Shown here: positions 1 through 13,900 of the stretch, piece by piece | Layout of the letters: each line of letters opens with the position of its first letter | Numbering within the stretch: position 1 is the stretch's first letter | From: Blepharisma stoltei | Lineage: Eukaryota; Ciliophora; Heterotrichea; Heterotrichida; Blepharismidae | NCBI GenBank assembly: GCA_914767885.1 | Contig: CAJZBQ010000020.1 | Location: forward strand, 1 to 64,000 | Direction of reading: 5' to 3' | DNA: 64,000 nucleotides | Notes under the pieces: generated by a model | Databases searched by the model: none | The model's input: only the letters and a program-made list of their open reading frames with translations | What the model was told of the DNA's origin: nothing | Position numbers and translations under genes: made by a program

Positions 1-864
1 TAACACCCTAACACCCTAACACCCTAACACCCTAACACCCTAACACCCTAACACCCTAACACCCTAACACCCTAACACCCTAACACCCTAACACCCCTAA
101 CACCCTAACACCCTAACACCCTAACACCCTAACACCCTAACACCCTAACACCCTAACACCCTAACACCCTAACACCCTAACACCCTAACACCCTAACACC
201 CTAACACCCTAACACCCTAACACCCTAACACCCTAACACCCTAACACCCTAACACCCTACACCCTACACCCTAACACCCTAACACCCTAACACCCTAACA
301 CCCTAACACCCTAACACCCTACACCCTAACACCCTAACACCCTAACACCCTAACACCCTAACACCCTAACACCCTAACACCCTAACACCCTAACACCCTA
401 ACACCCCAACACCCTAACACCCTAACACCCTAACACCCTAACACCCTAACACCCTAACACCCTAACACCCTAACACCCTAACACCCTAACACCCTAACAC
501 CCTAACACCCTAACACCCTAACACCCTAACACCCTAACACCCTAACACCCTAACACCCTAACACCCTAACACCCTAACACCCTAACACCCTAACACCCTA
601 ACACCCTAACACCCTAACACCCTAACACCCTAACACCCTAACACCCTAACACCCTAACACCCTAACACCCTAACCTAACACCCTAACACCTAACACCCTA
701 ACACCCTAACACCCTAACACCCTAACACCCTAACACCCTAACACCCTAACACCCTAACACCCTAACCCTAACACCCTAACACCCTAACACCCTAACACCC
801 TAACACCCTAACACCCTAACACCCTAACACCCTAACACCCTAACACCCTAACACCCTAACACCC
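1..864. repeat. Telomere, C-rich strand, 8-bp unit CCCTAACA
   Basis: About 108 units of CCCTAACA (G-strand TGTTAGGG) run from the first base to about 864. Variant units are scattered: CCCTACA units near 256-275 and 318-330, an extra C near 94, CACCCCAAC near 405, and shortened CCTAACCTAAC and CCCTAACCCTAA near 672 and 763. The C-rich strand reads 5'->3' into the window, so the window begins at a chromosome end. An 8-bp CCCTAACA telomere is known to me from heterotrich ciliates (Stentor, Blepharisma). Interspersed variants suggest an array that has been inherited and has drifted, not one wholly resynthesised by telomerase. Confidence 0.97.
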
Positions 865-1122
865 AAGAATAAAATTATTATTAATTATGCAAACAGTGGA
901 AAATGCTAAGGAAATTTAAGATTATTATATAATTATTATAATGATGACTTATTAGAATCAAATTTTTTTCTAAATATGCATTTTTTGGAGTAGTTCAATA
1001 CGGTCTTGGCCTAATGCGTCGTTAATAAAATTGATATCCTCCGTAGAAAGGTTCCATTCAATTGAGCCAAGCTGAAAATGCTAATAGGTGTGCTTTCAAA
1101 TTTACTTCCTAATTGCAAATAT

Positions 1123-1505
1123 TTACAAAAATTAGGGTATCGTCATGCTCTTTCTTTGAGCAAATTCCAGTGGTATCAGTCTGCTCTGCATACTATCACT
1201 TCTTTTCCTTCCTCCAGCTTCTTCTTTATATATTCTTCATACTTTTCACCGTACAGCAACACTTGCATTAGTCCTATTCCTCTTCAGTCTAAGCCCATTT
1301 TTTCTAGTTGCATCAGAAGTTCAGTTCTAACATGATTGTATCTTGTATATTCTGTTAATAAATGCTCTTTAGTATCGTGCAGGTTGCACAGGTGACACTG
1401 TCCATCCTGCATCTGGTGTCTAAGTTGTGCATTGGCAGTCCTCATAATAATATAAGCAATCTTTATTACTGCATTCCGGTTTATATATTTCATTTTGAAT
1501 CATTA
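1123..1505 (-). pseudogene. LINE-like reverse transcriptase C-terminal fragment
   Basis: With TGA as Trp, the minus strand is open from about 1505 to a TAA at 1123-1125, roughly 125 codons. Near the start is a zinc-knuckle-like stretch, C-x2-C-x8-E-H-L-L with a following tyrosine and arginine (residues QCHLCNLHDTKEHLLTE). This resembles the CCHC-type domain at the C-terminus of non-LTR retrotransposon ORF2 proteins, where the motif is usually C-x2-C-x-n-H-x4-C; here the last Cys appears replaced by Tyr. No RT catalytic motif is visible upstream, where the frame is closed by TAA. I therefore read it as a 5'-truncated or broken copy. Its 3' end points toward the telomere, about 260 bp away. Assignment is by pattern only. 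Confidence 0.45.
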
Positions 1506-2218
1506 TTGGAAAAAACCATCAATATGCCCCACAATAATGATTATCAATTCAGAATCCCAATTATTACAGGCTCCATCTCAATTACCATTTCATAGTATAT
1601 TAATTAAGCAGCCAGGACCGCAAGTGCAATCTCCTCCAGTCAAAGCCACAATTTTGAGTGTTGAAAGAATCGTCACATATGCCATTTCAAAGGTTTTCTG
1701 GCAACAGCAATCGAATTAATGCAAATCTTATAGTAATCAGAGCTTTTTTCGATATTTTGCCTGCCAAATATAATTAAAGTATCAAAGTTGGAAGATGGAT
1801 TCATGTATTCAGAATCACATTTGTGATTGCCTTTCTAAATTAAAATTACTCTGATATAGAAATTCCCCAATTTTGGTCTCTTAGAGTGGGCGTTTTATTC
1901 TCCAAGTCAAATCGGGATAATAAATCTTTTTAATTTTGCAGAGATTTTCATTCAATTTCAAATCAGAGAGGTGGATGACCTCTAGAAGAAGCTAAAATGA
2001 AAAAGGGACTATATCTGGGCATTAAGTTTGACTGCATATAAGGTTTATGCCTTTAGCCAGTCATAGAACTAGCTATATAATTCATTTATTTATATTTTTG
2101 AATTACATAAAATTACATTATATCCTAATCAAGGTTCAGACTTATTCTCTGAAAAATTAAGAATTAGCATTCTCACAGTAAATAATTCTATCTTTAAATT
2201 GTCAAAAATAGTCATTAA
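1506..2218. other. Subtelomeric AT-rich DNA, no gene seen
   Basis: I see no open frame with convincing composition under TGA=Trp. Some moderately GC-rich stretches (1610-1640, 1860-1990) could be more decayed LINE sequence, but I cannot support that. Confidence 0.4.
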
Positions 2219-2682
2219 TTATAATTTATTTTCCTCGATAAAGGCATCAAAATCGCATAGAGACTGATTTCTTTCAAGAAATCGATAGACATTTTTAATT
2301 TTACCTAATAAATCTGCTCTTAGCCCTTCAATCCTTTATATTAAAACCCATTAATTATCTCGATATTCTTCATCTAAAACAAATTATTATTCTTATTAGC
2401 TAAGTATATAATCATTTCTCTTAAGAATTTCTTAAACTCATCCATATAAACCCTGCTATCACTATTTTCATCAATTTCAACAAAAATTTCATCTAAATCT
2501 GTATCACTTATGGGCAGCTCAATCTCATCTGAAACTTCCTGAAATAAGGATCTTATATCTCCTTTGGCTAAATATCCCCTTCTATTAGCATCTAGTCTTT
2601 CAAACGCAATTTTTGCCAATAAGCCCAATTTCTCTTCATCCTCAGCAATCTTTCTCATTTCTTCTAAATCAAAAGCCATCAT
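2219..2682 (-). CDS. Small EF-hand protein
   Basis: The minus-strand ORF starts with MMAFDLEEM at 2682 and is open to a TAG at 2374-2376 (102 aa). It holds one well-formed EF-hand loop near residues 71-82 (D-E-N-S-D-S-R-V-Y-M-D-E: D1, N3, D5, E12) and a degenerate one near residues 32-43. Beyond the TAG a further stretch, about 2219-2330, is open and protein-like (segment GLRADLLGKIKNVYRFLE) and ends at TAA 2219-2221. I infer that it is the last exon of the same gene. The junction is unresolved: a short intron or IES around 2330-2395 must be removed. Ca2+ binding is inferred from the loop; no specific subfamily is recognised. Confidence 0.6.
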
Positions 2683-4906
2683 CTTTTTATGATAAATTTA
2701 TATATTATTAGGTAATTAATTAATATTTTGTTTTATTAGTTTCCTTATTTTATTTGAAATCATTACTTATATACAGTATCTTCGCATATGAGAGCCCTAA
2801 TATCAACTATTTAATATCTAACAGGAATTGTAGTTTTTCATATAGCAGCCAAAGTGTCAAAACTTTCATATTCTAAGCTTAATTCATAAGGGATCAGATT
2901 AGGAGCTGAATGATAGTTATGATAAGGAAATCGACGGCTATGTGGGGCTTATCCATCACTCTTGAAGGCTTTAATTTAAAAGCAGCTTATCTTCAATGAT
3001 AATCCTAAAATATATTTATTTAGTCAAATTCATCTATCATCTAATTAATGCTAAATCTCTCAAATTGCAGCACTAAAATCATAATATGTTTAGTCTTATT
3101 AGTAAGCATTATTTTATATTACTTCTTAAAATTGTTGCTTAAACTAAATTATATCTTCATCTAGTTCCACTAGACGCCTGCTGTTCTGCTCTCCCATTGC
3201 TCCTCATAAATTAGGCATGCGCATTACTATTAAAGAGATAACTAGGCAACATTTGCACGTCAATGCTTCATCCAAAATTGGCTCATTGGGCTTCTAGGTT
3301 TTTCTAAACAGAGTGTAGCTGAATTTGGAATGCCCTAAAATGGACTTTTGGAATCTTAAAGATGTAAAGCAGTCAAGCATAGAACTCCATTACTTACTCT
3401 CTCTGGCTTACGGCCAAACAAGGTCCCTACTAATGCAAGATTAGAAGCTTGAAAAGTTTCCATAATAGCCATTTTACATGTATCATGCTCGAGCCATTAG
3501 AAATAGTGAGCCTACCAATATTCAACAATAAGGTCTTCATGTCTTGAAGCCTAACGACAATAGATGCTAAGGGGGTGTCTCATTGTCTCACTATTTTAAT
3601 TTATCATCCCTAAGCTATCCATTTTGTAGCTTATCATTCTGGGAAATAGATCCCATAAATATTGTAAATACTCAATAGCAAACTTTCAAAATAAAAATCC
3701 AGATTTATATAACGAGTTCAAAAGAAGCCTTGATGAAGGAGAAATTCTGATTTTAAAATCAATAATTAAAGATTAAATAATAGATGAGTGGGTTATTTAA
3801 TAATATAGTAGTAAATAAGGGGATAAGAGTCAAATTAAGTCGAAAATACATTATAATCATTTGAAATATTTAGATGCAAAAAAATTATAAGTAACATATA
3901 AAATATGCCAATTTTATGTGATTGAAACACCCTTTTTCAGTAAAAAATATTTGGGTCCTAGTCTCTAAAATAGGCTTAGATTTTGACAAATCAATTGCAT
4001 CACTCTCTTAATGCAGTATTAAAACTTATCCCTTATATTTTTATTTTGTTTTTCCAAAATGTTTTTTCTTGCTCTTGATTATGCTAATGCACATAATTCA
4101 TTGCTAGAATTTTGAATCTTTATATTGTTGGGGTTAAAATTCAATTAGTAAATCCTTCCAATAAGCAAGTCTAGTCAAAATGCAATAGGCATGATTTGCA
4201 CTTTTCCATCTATGCTAGCTTCAAAAAGATGTAATGGTAATTCAATATTTTTATTATTTAGATAGGGTTTAAGATTTAAGGCTAAATCTATGATGAGGAT
4301 TTTACATCAATTATGCATAATTTTTAAATTATATTAAAATTAACACATAGGATTATTAAATTCTTTTAAAAATTAACTCGGTTTATTATGCCTTAACCCT
4401 AAATATTCTTGAAATTGAATTTCCTAATTTGCTAGAGTTTTATTTATTTCATTTTTATATTATAGTGCTTAGATAAAAATTTCTATTTGACGTAAAAGAC
4501 CCTGATAAATGTATATATTTTTCGCCATTATAAATTACCGATTTTATGCTGATCTTGCCCGAACTGCTTCATCTTATAAAAATTTATTTTAAAAATCTCA
4601 ATAAGCCTTATAGATCTTAAATTTTTCAAACTATTATTGAGACTTGGTATTTTTGCTGTCACCAACTTTGGCAGAAATTGATAAAATGCTTTTATAATTC
4701 TAAAGTGACTTCTGAGCACAATATTTTCGGGTAGCCCGCTGGGAACTTCAGCAATCTTTATCTTATTATCGAGCTGCAACAGCAGCCAAGCCATCCAATT
4801 GGATCTTCTTTTAATCAACTAGTAATTTTTGTCTGCATCATCTTGATCCTCCTATTATCCATGTGTTAGTCCTAATCTTCTTGAGAAGATGTGGCCATTA
4901 TAAAAA
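2683..4906. other. AT-rich intergenic DNA with a duplicated upstream block
   Basis: No confident gene. A minus-strand open stretch at 4528-4818 (96 codons, non-ATG start) has no recognisable domain. The block 4510-4700 resembles 16390-16560, which lies at the same distance upstream of the second Cys-rich paralog. It is therefore better explained as part of the tandem duplication than as a gene. Just before the first Cys-rich gene, 4885-4906 resembles 16630-16650, so the two genes probably share promoter sequence. Confidence 0.4.
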
Positions 4907-7900
4907 ATGAAAGCAAGTATTAGGCTTTTCTCTACATTTCTTCTTACTCTGCCCAAAAAAAGCCAATCTTCATTGTTTGCAGGTTAAAATGATTTTGGTA
5001 AATGATGAAGAATTAATTAAGTTTTTAACTAAAATAAATTAATTGATATCAATTGTTATAAAGTTAAAAATTCTGCTCATTCGCAAAATAAAACGATTAT
5101 CCTAGGATTATTAATTATGCAATGCTAGTTTTTTGAAGGGGATTTAGCTTCGCTTTTTCTATTACAAGCAAAATCCCAAGTTTTATCGATCCTTCTTTTC
5201 TTTCTCCATTAAAACTCGTCCAAGAAGAACTTCAAATTGACTACATTATTGATGCTAAAAGCGACTTTGATGAAATCTCAAAGCAATTTCTCACAGAACT
5301 TCTAGAAAATTCCATTCAAGTTGTATCCTACCTTCTTCAAGATGCTCAAGCAACTATATCGCCATCTGCATCCAACAGCTCATTTTGTCCTGAAATTGAA
5401 TGAATAGCCTATTCAGAGAATTTTCATTCAGATATCATTTTGCTTATTGCAAATGATAAAAAATCAAGATATCCGTTAAGTTTTGAAGACTGCTCTTCAG
5501 ATCTTTATCCTGCAAAACTTGGGCTTATAAAGGTAAACATGCCTCTACTTCTTGCCGAAAATGACATCTCAACAATTTATACAATAGTTGAGAGCTTATC
5601 AAAGGCTTACCTTGGAAATGCTGAAATTCTTGAGAAGCTTGATGAGATATTTAATTCAAACTTGGGTGCTTCTTGCACTATAGCATGCAAAGTTTGCAAT
5701 ACCAATACAGGTTCATGTGTTACATGCTAATCCATTATAAATTAATAAAAGCATCTAAATGGTTAGTCAAAACTCTGTATTCTTATAATATAATAAAATT
5801 TAAGGTCAATTATAGAACATTTTATTCTATGCAATAGATATATGACTCTGCTCATATGAAAATAAAAAATGGGGTTTGTTATTGCTCTGACCCGAACGCA
5901 ATATATTTCTCCCCAACAAACTCTTGTGTATGCAAGAATGGCTACTATTTAAATAGCACAAGCTTGTGTACACCATGTCCTGCAATTTGTGCCTCTTGCT
6001 CAAGCTCAACAAACTGCTTATCCTGCATAAACCCTACCCAAATGACTCTTTATAATAACTGATGCTATTGCTCATTTCCTGAAGGATCAGTCTTTAATTC
6101 TACTTTAAATATTTGTAATTGTCCCGATGGTACATGGACTTATGGAGATGCATGCCAAGCATGCAATGCAACTTGCAGCTCTTGCATTAATCTGGATACT
6201 TGCACATCATGCAGTGATTTTGGAATAATAAAAAAGTGTAAATTATTGGCATTTTTAAAAAATTTTGAAAGCTAAATTTAAAATAACGAATAAACTCCCT
6301 CCCTCCGTGAGCGAACAAAAAAATTTTGTTCGCTCACAGACTTTTTTTTTTTAAATTTATATATATAAATTTTTGTGCTGATTTTTTTCAAGATTTAAAA
6401 AATTTCAATTCATAAAATTTAATTTAATTTGCAATTTTTATAAGACTTAATAATTTAGTTATCTATTATTATTATTTTTTGCAAAGTAGGCAAGGCGATT
6501 TATAAATTTGTCGAAATAATCCTTTTCCACTAATCCGTGATTCTGCTAATATGAATTTAATTGGAGGAATTTGCAGCTGCAAAGATCCAAATGCCATTTT
6601 TAACGAAACATTAGGACTCTGTAAATGTGAAGAAGGATATTACATGGAAAATGCAATTTGTAATGCATGTCAACCACCATGTGAAACATGCAGCAATGCA
6701 ACTTTTTGCAATTCGTGCATCATATCAAGCATGCCTTTAATTGGTGGCAACTGCACTTGTCCTGCAAATACTACATTCAGCAAATCTGAAGACAGCTGTG
6801 TTTGCGATATTGGAATGTTTTTAAATAGTGACCAAGTTTGTGAGCCTTGTCTACCAGAATGTGCTACTTGCAATAATGCAACATCATGCTTAACTTGTAT
6901 TGACCCAGATTTTATGACAATTGAAAATGGCATTTGCTATTGCAATTCTCAGGGAAGCTTTAATACAACTACTCGAGAGTGTACTTGTCCTGCTGGACAG
7001 TTTGGGTTTATCCTCGACTTCTTAATCAGGTGCAACAGTCTCCTTTGCCTTCAGGCTTTAATCTTGAGGGTTGGCTTATGCATTTCTGCCACCCCGCAAT
7101 AGGTATGGAGAAGCTTAGCTCAAATAATTATTTACTTGAGGTCTAGCAAATGTCATTTATTTTCTTCATCAGCTACAGAAAAGTTTTCTCTTTATGGAAA
7201 GCCAAAACCGGTTTTCGGTAGATGCGACACCCAAGGGTTTATAGAGCATTGCTTAAAGATCTCCGTTTTAGACACAGTAAAGGATTATGTCCTAATATAT
7301 TTACTAAGGTTTCTCTTTATTTCAGCATGCAGCTTGAAATCCATTTACTTCTCCGAGGCCTTGTAGCTATAGTTATTATACCAAAAGTGAGAGCTAACAA
7401 GTGCTACCATTTTAATTTATAGATATTTGAACAGTTTAGAGAGAAGGTTCAACTTGTGCTTCATGTTCTAATACTGGGTGTGCTGCCTGCAAAAACGCAA
7501 CATATTGTATATCTTAATACCATAATGATAAAATGGCGATGCATGCGAAATTCACTAGCGAAATTTCCTCTTTTATCATTATGAGGTTCAGCTTTCCCAG
7601 AATCCTTATCCAGCTAGAAGGTAAGCTAATGGGAGTGCTGGGCAACCTTCTGGCCTCATCTTTGGGTACTTGAAAGATTAGGGTTTAATCCACCAGCACA
7701 CCTGAGGAAGTTCCTTTAGGTGGGAATTCTTTCAGGAGCTGAGTAACGCCCATAAGCAAGCATCTAGTAAGAAGTGCAGCAAGGCTGGTGGTGCCACTTG
7801 TTTAGCAGGCGGTGCTGAAATAAGCCAAAATAAGAGCAGAATCGCCCGCTGACGTCACTAGTTTGACAATATCCCTATTTTAGGGGACAGAACCAGAAAC

Positions 7901-10900
7901 TATCGGCATTAGATAATAAATAAGTAAGCGTATCTTGCTACACTACATCTTATGGTGGGTATTTTAATTATGAACTGGTAAACGGTAGTCTCATTTTTTT
8001 AAGTATCATTCGCTTCAACCAAGGTATGCCAAAATAAAAATAAAAGATATTTATAGAACAAGATCTTAATAAATTACAGTAGATAAGTATGCCATTTCTT
8101 ATAAATAACTAAATAAAAAAAATTAATTAGAGATGCGAGCATTACTCAAGTATACTACATTTAGCAAAACATAAACCCCACCCCTGATCTAACATAAACC
8201 CCTTCAATGCCATACTACCTATGTTCGATAATAAGAAATATAAGAGATACTGTAGCATTTTCACTCCTTCGCTATTAAAACGCAATTTATAGTATACTAA
8301 TTGACCAAGAATAGCCCACTAAGGAGCCATTCTTGGTCTGCCAGAAAAATTTTGACAAAAGATCCTAATCTGCCATTACCACTTGAGTTTTGGTGTTTTC
8401 CAAATTTTTTGGGCAAGCCAAACGCAATAAAAAAAATTGTTCTTTTGCGATGATGCATTTGGCTTGTCAAAAAAATTTGGTAACATCAAAACTCAGTGGT
8501 AATGGCAGAAAAGATCCTAATCTGCCATTACCACTTGAGTTTTGGTGTTTCCAAATTATTTTGACAAGCCAAATGCATCATCGCAAAAGATCAATTTTTT
8601 TTATTGCGTTTGGCTTGCCCAAAAATTTGGAAACACCAAAACTCAAGTGGTAATGGCAGATTAGGATCTTTTGTCAAAATTTTTCTGGCAGACCAAGAAT
8701 GGCTCCTTAGTGGGCTATTCTTGGTCAATTAGAATATGTTTATACACATATTTAATACTTCACTTCATATCCCTACTATATACAAAATTTTTATTTGACT
8801 ATCAAATTAAACTCATATTTTTGGATTTAATTTAAATGAGATATATCATTTTTTTATATATACAATAACTATTTGGGTAAATTAAATTTGTTAAAAATCA
8901 ATTAGTTTAACGAAGTCGATTCTAAACATTGTATTTGTCTATGAAACATAATTATGCTTGAATTGATTTATTTGTTTCTATCCATTTTAAAGAAGAATTT
9001 ACTGTATTCATACTTAAAATGCATTAATTAAGTTATATTCAGCGTATTTTTCTATTAACTCCTTTATTTATTACTCTAAAAAATTTTACGATATAAAAAT
9101 TTTATTCATAGTAGGGATATGAAATAAAGTATTGTGCAAGCATGCTATAAACCACATTTTAATAATTTGGAGGAAAAATACTGCAATATATCTTGCATTC
9201 TTATTATTAAGACTAGGTAGTTTGGTATTGAGAAGGCAGGCGGAGTTTATGTTTGGCCATATATTCGCTGCACGTTCCGTAAAATAAAAGCATTTCTTCA
9301 TTAAAAGCAAATTTATTCTACAGCTGGCTAATCATCATTCCTTTGTATTTGGATATCTTTTAAACTTTACATTTAGAGGTCGAGTGACCATTTATGGCGG
9401 AACCAAAGCTCACTGCATGGACTTAAGGCCGTTATTACCCAACACTAGTTATAGCAAGGCGATTTTTATATTAAGCATCACGCCCGTTATCTTGAACAAA
9501 ACACTTTGCTTCGACGCAATTACTCCCAATTACCTTTAAATCTTCTCTGTAGAATTGCTTCCATCTTGCTTTAGACGATTCATCTCTCGGCCAGCTTGAG
9601 CAACGCAAAGATTCGAGCAGCCTGCACAACTCAGTCTTCGTTCAACTCGCTTTGATGCCAATCCACCTCTTCAGCCATCCTATCCATGAGCCAAGGCCTG
9701 TTAGCCCATGGAAAGGCTTGGCATTAGTAAAACACCTAAAGTTAGTGGGTAGAAATAAACTTAAATAAAAGTAGCTTAAGGTCAATAAGTTAATTTCATC
9801 TTTGGCTCACATTTTTCTTTATATTTGGACATCAAATATAAATTATTATTTTTATTTATTTTTGTATAATTAGCATCTTTATTCAACTTTAACCTTTTGA
9901 AATAAAAATCACTAAATTGTATAGAAGTAATAGCATGGCTTCTTATTTTCTATATAGAGTCCATAAATAGCTGTGACTAGATTTGAACATTGCGGCATAT
10001 ATTTCTGTGAGAATATTGCTTCCCAAATAAAAAAGGAATGCGATTTTTATGACTTCATTTTCTTATCTAGCCAGCAGCTAGAATAGGTTTACTTTTAATA
10101 ATTAATGCTTTGATTTTAAGGAAAATATAGTAAATATGGGATATGAATAATATTCTTCACCTCTAATTTATTTGTTTATATTTACAAAAAATGACAAATT
10201 TGGTCTGTTGTGATTTTATCGAGATTTTTATTCTATAAAAATACTTCGTTTTATTTTAAGAATTTTGAACTGTTTATTGCTTTTTTAAAGAGCCTAAACG
10301 GTGTTTGCGAATGCTCAGTCCCTAATTCCGTTCCACAAGGATATATGGGCTGTTATTGCTCTCAAGGTTATTATTATTATTATATGAATGGAAATAAATG
10401 TACTGCTTGTCCAGCTACATGCCAATCATGTTACTATGACCCAGGCAATCCGACAAATAATTTTATAACTTGTAACAGTTGCATTTATCCAGGCATGACT
10501 TATACCAATAGTCGCTTATGCCAATGCCCCAGCAATTCTTATTTCGTCACTCAATCTAAGTCTTGCCAGTGTAATGGAGGCTATTATAAGTATGTTTACC
10601 CGCCGTGTACCCCCTGCTCTTTGCCTTGTAGGAACTGTAATTCTCCTACGAATTGCACTTCTTGTGCTCTTCCAAACCAAATGACTTTATCAAATAATTA
10701 TTGTACTTGCACCTCGCCAAGCAACTCTGTCTATAATTCAACTATGAATCAATGCACTTGCCCAGACCAGACATATCTTAACGGCACAACCTGTGATAAT
10801 TGCGCTGAAACTTGCATGAGCTGTGAGAGCAACACAGAATGCTTGGCATGCATAGACCCTGCTCACATGACGCTCGAAAGCAATGGGACCTGCACTTGTC

Positions 10901-13900
10901 CTGCAAACTCAACTTTTAAAGGAAACACTTGTGTTTGCAACAATGGTTATTTCTGGCTCTCTTCTGAATACGAGTGTGCGAAGTGCCAGCCTCCATGTCA
11001 GCAATGTAGTAATGAAACAACTTGCCTAAGCTGTTTGGACCCATATAACATGTATTTAAATAATGGAGAATGCTATTGTAGAGATCCACATGCAGTTTTC
11101 GATATCCATGAGAATGTATGTGTATGCTCTATTGGATATTTTATGAGTAATTCCCAGTGCTTTTCTTGTCCAGATACATGCTCATCATGTGAAAACAATA
11201 ATAACTGCACAAGCTGCGTTAATGAAAATCAGATGAGCTTGGTTAATGGATATTGCACTTGCACTGATCCAAGCAACTCTGTCTTTAATCCAGAACTTAG
11301 CCAATGTATTTGTCCAGGAAGGACATATTTGAATGGTACGAGCTGCAGCATTTGCCATGATACTTGTTATAGCTGCGAGAACAGTTCAGAGTGCTTGACT
11401 TGCATAAACCCAGTTATGACACTTGAAAACAATGGGACTTGTATTTGCCCAGCAAACTCATATTTTATACAAGATGGATGCGAGTGCAAAAGCCAATTCT
11501 ACTGAAATGGCGGTGAGTGTGAGGAATGCTATCAAACATGCCTAGAGTGTGAGGAATTTAATTTTTGCTCGAGCTGCATTGATCAAAATGGCATGATTTT
11601 AAATAATGGTCAATGCAGTTGCATAGATCCTCACGCATATTTTGATCCTCAAGAAAGCTTATGCTTATGCTCTGAGGGATATTTTATGATAGATTATGCA
11701 TGTTGGGCTTGCCCAGAGACTTGCTCTACATGCGATAACAATACAAATTGCGCAAGCTGCATTGATGAAAATCATATGATTTTGGTTAATGGCACTTGCA
11801 GCTGCAGCGATCCAAATTCAACCTTCATTTCAAGTCAAAGAATGTGTGTCTGCAACCAAGGATATCAATATTGAAATAATGAATGCATAGAATGTCCTGT
11901 GGAATGCTCTTTATGCTCTGATAGTGATGTTTGCATTGAGTGTGCAAATTCAGAGGAAATGACCATCATATCGTCAGTATGTGTTTGTAACAAAAATAAT
12001 ACAGTTTATAATCCATTGACAAACAGCTGTATTTGCAGACAGCAATATTATTATGATGGAGATGAGTGTGTAGCTTGCCAGTCTCCTATGTGTGATGTAT
12101 GTGAAAACGATAGATGCTTGTCGTGTATCGACCCTATTAATATGACTTTGGAATCTGGGATTTGCTACTGTAGAGATCAAAATTCATTTTTTAATACTTC
12201 TTCTAGCTGTTGCCAGTGTTTAAGCAATTATTTATCAAATTTGCAGCGAAATTTTATTCAGGGGATAAAGCTATTTCAAACTTTTCTTTAAACATAGCAG
12301 ATCTTGCATATTTGGTTATTTGGTTAATCGGTGAATTCTAATAATTAGTTGTTCAAAATCGTTCTTTATAAGATAATAGGTAAATTTAGCTGTTAAATAA
12401 GAATTCATTTAAAATAGCTCGCTCCCAGGAGGATGCATAATTTTAATTATTATTGATGGGACTCAGAGATATAAAATTTTCTTTTCAATATAATTATGCA
12501 AAATTGGAAAGGAAAATTAATTTAATTTATAAAATTTATCCTTAAAACATAAGCTGGATATTTAATTATAATAACACAATTAAAAATGGAGTGCATGAAT
12601 TAGGGTCACTGTCCCCTAAGGTCATCCTAGTGAGGGAAGTTCAGACTTTCTGAAGGATATTAGCACTGGAACTGCTTCGGCAGTTCCCTGTGTACCTGAA
12701 TCACCTTCAGGTTATCAAGAGAGACTCGTCAGGGCCATAGACTACCGTAACGGTTCGACGGTTAGGCCGATTCCACCTACCGTTGTTCAGAGCTGTTAGT
12801 CAGAGGATGGAATTCATGGAAGGATGAGCTTGTATTTTTTAGATCCTAAGCTAAGAGTGGGTCGACAAAGTGTTATCGTAAACTTAAACTTAAACTTAAA
12901 CTTAAATTATAATAAAAATATTTTGCTCGGTTATGAGTTTTTCTTAAAAAGAGCTAAAATTTGTTTATGTGTCTCTGCATAGCCCATCATTAATTTTTAT
13001 TGCCAGTTTTCTTGAAAAAATTACATTCGAAAATGAAAAAATCTCCGTTTGTGTTTTTAAGAGGGCCAATCAGACTCAGACTATACAAGCATACGTCCGG
13101 ACCATATGCTTTCTGGTCGGTATTGCCCTAGGTTATAGCGATCTCTATGGCTCATAAGCTATGAAAAACTTGATAATTGTTTTTTATAAGTTGTTTTCAT
13201 TGATAAAAATATAAGCGAGCAACTTTAATCAATTATGAAGGGTGCTGATTTTAAATTTTACAGTAAAGTTTTATTTCAAACAAGCAAATTAATTTTTTTA
13301 ATTTGAATAATTTGATTTTAATAGAATTAGCTGGAGATTTTTATTATTAATTATCTCTAGCAAAAATCTTGTCCCTGACCAAAGGAGAAGTAAGGATAAT
13401 AACTCCCCCCCATCCTTGATCGAACGATTGATTGTAAAAATTCTAAAATTTGGGGAAATTTACCCCATCCTTGATCGAACGATTTTCATATCATGCAAAT
13501 TTTTATATATATATAAAAAATATTAGTTATCAAAAGTTTGGAAGATGTGCCTAATGAAGTTGTTTTCAGAGTTTTGAGACGACAGAAAGCTGCAAAATCA
13601 ACCATCCGAAGTGATTTAGTCATCAACCTAGGCTTAAAAACTCAATAATCTAATAAAATAGAGATTCTTTAAAATTTTTAAAAAAATTTAATTTAAATTA
13701 AAATTTATACAGTTTTAAAAGTAACTAATAAATCAAAATATTAAAAATTGGTATTTTTATGAAATTAATTCAATTTTTGCTGTAAAAATAATTATTAAAT
13801 ACTCTTAACACTCTTATTTAAAAGTAAATAACAAAAATCTATATATATATTTTTCATTTTATATATAAAATGTTTTCCCATAAAAATTTTTTTTTTAAAC

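Larger units (their letters stand above)
7510..10285. other. Composite 2.8-kb insertion in copy 1
   Basis: Copy 1 coding stops after the modules ending NATYCIS (about 7506) and resumes at NGVCECS (about 10289). The interval holds a possible SINE-like element starting ATAAAATGGCGATGC (about 7530 onward), the 436-bp palindrome, and another GC-rich block at about 9385-9780 that starts near ATTTATGGCGG and ends in AAATAAACTTAAATAAA. Several insertions appear to have accumulated at one site. The open stretch 10210-10285 (rich in F and Y) is probably not coding. Confidence 0.55.

Noticed and set aside
1-864. CRISPR-like array
   Set aside because: Uniform 8-bp head-to-tail repeat with no spacers; it is a telomere.
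8390-8653. 87-codon ORF
   Set aside because: Lies wholly within the nested palindrome.
10210-10285. N-terminal part of the ORF starting MILSRFLF
   Set aside because: It is AT-rich insertion sequence running into the Cys-rich module by chance; the paralog has nothing comparable.
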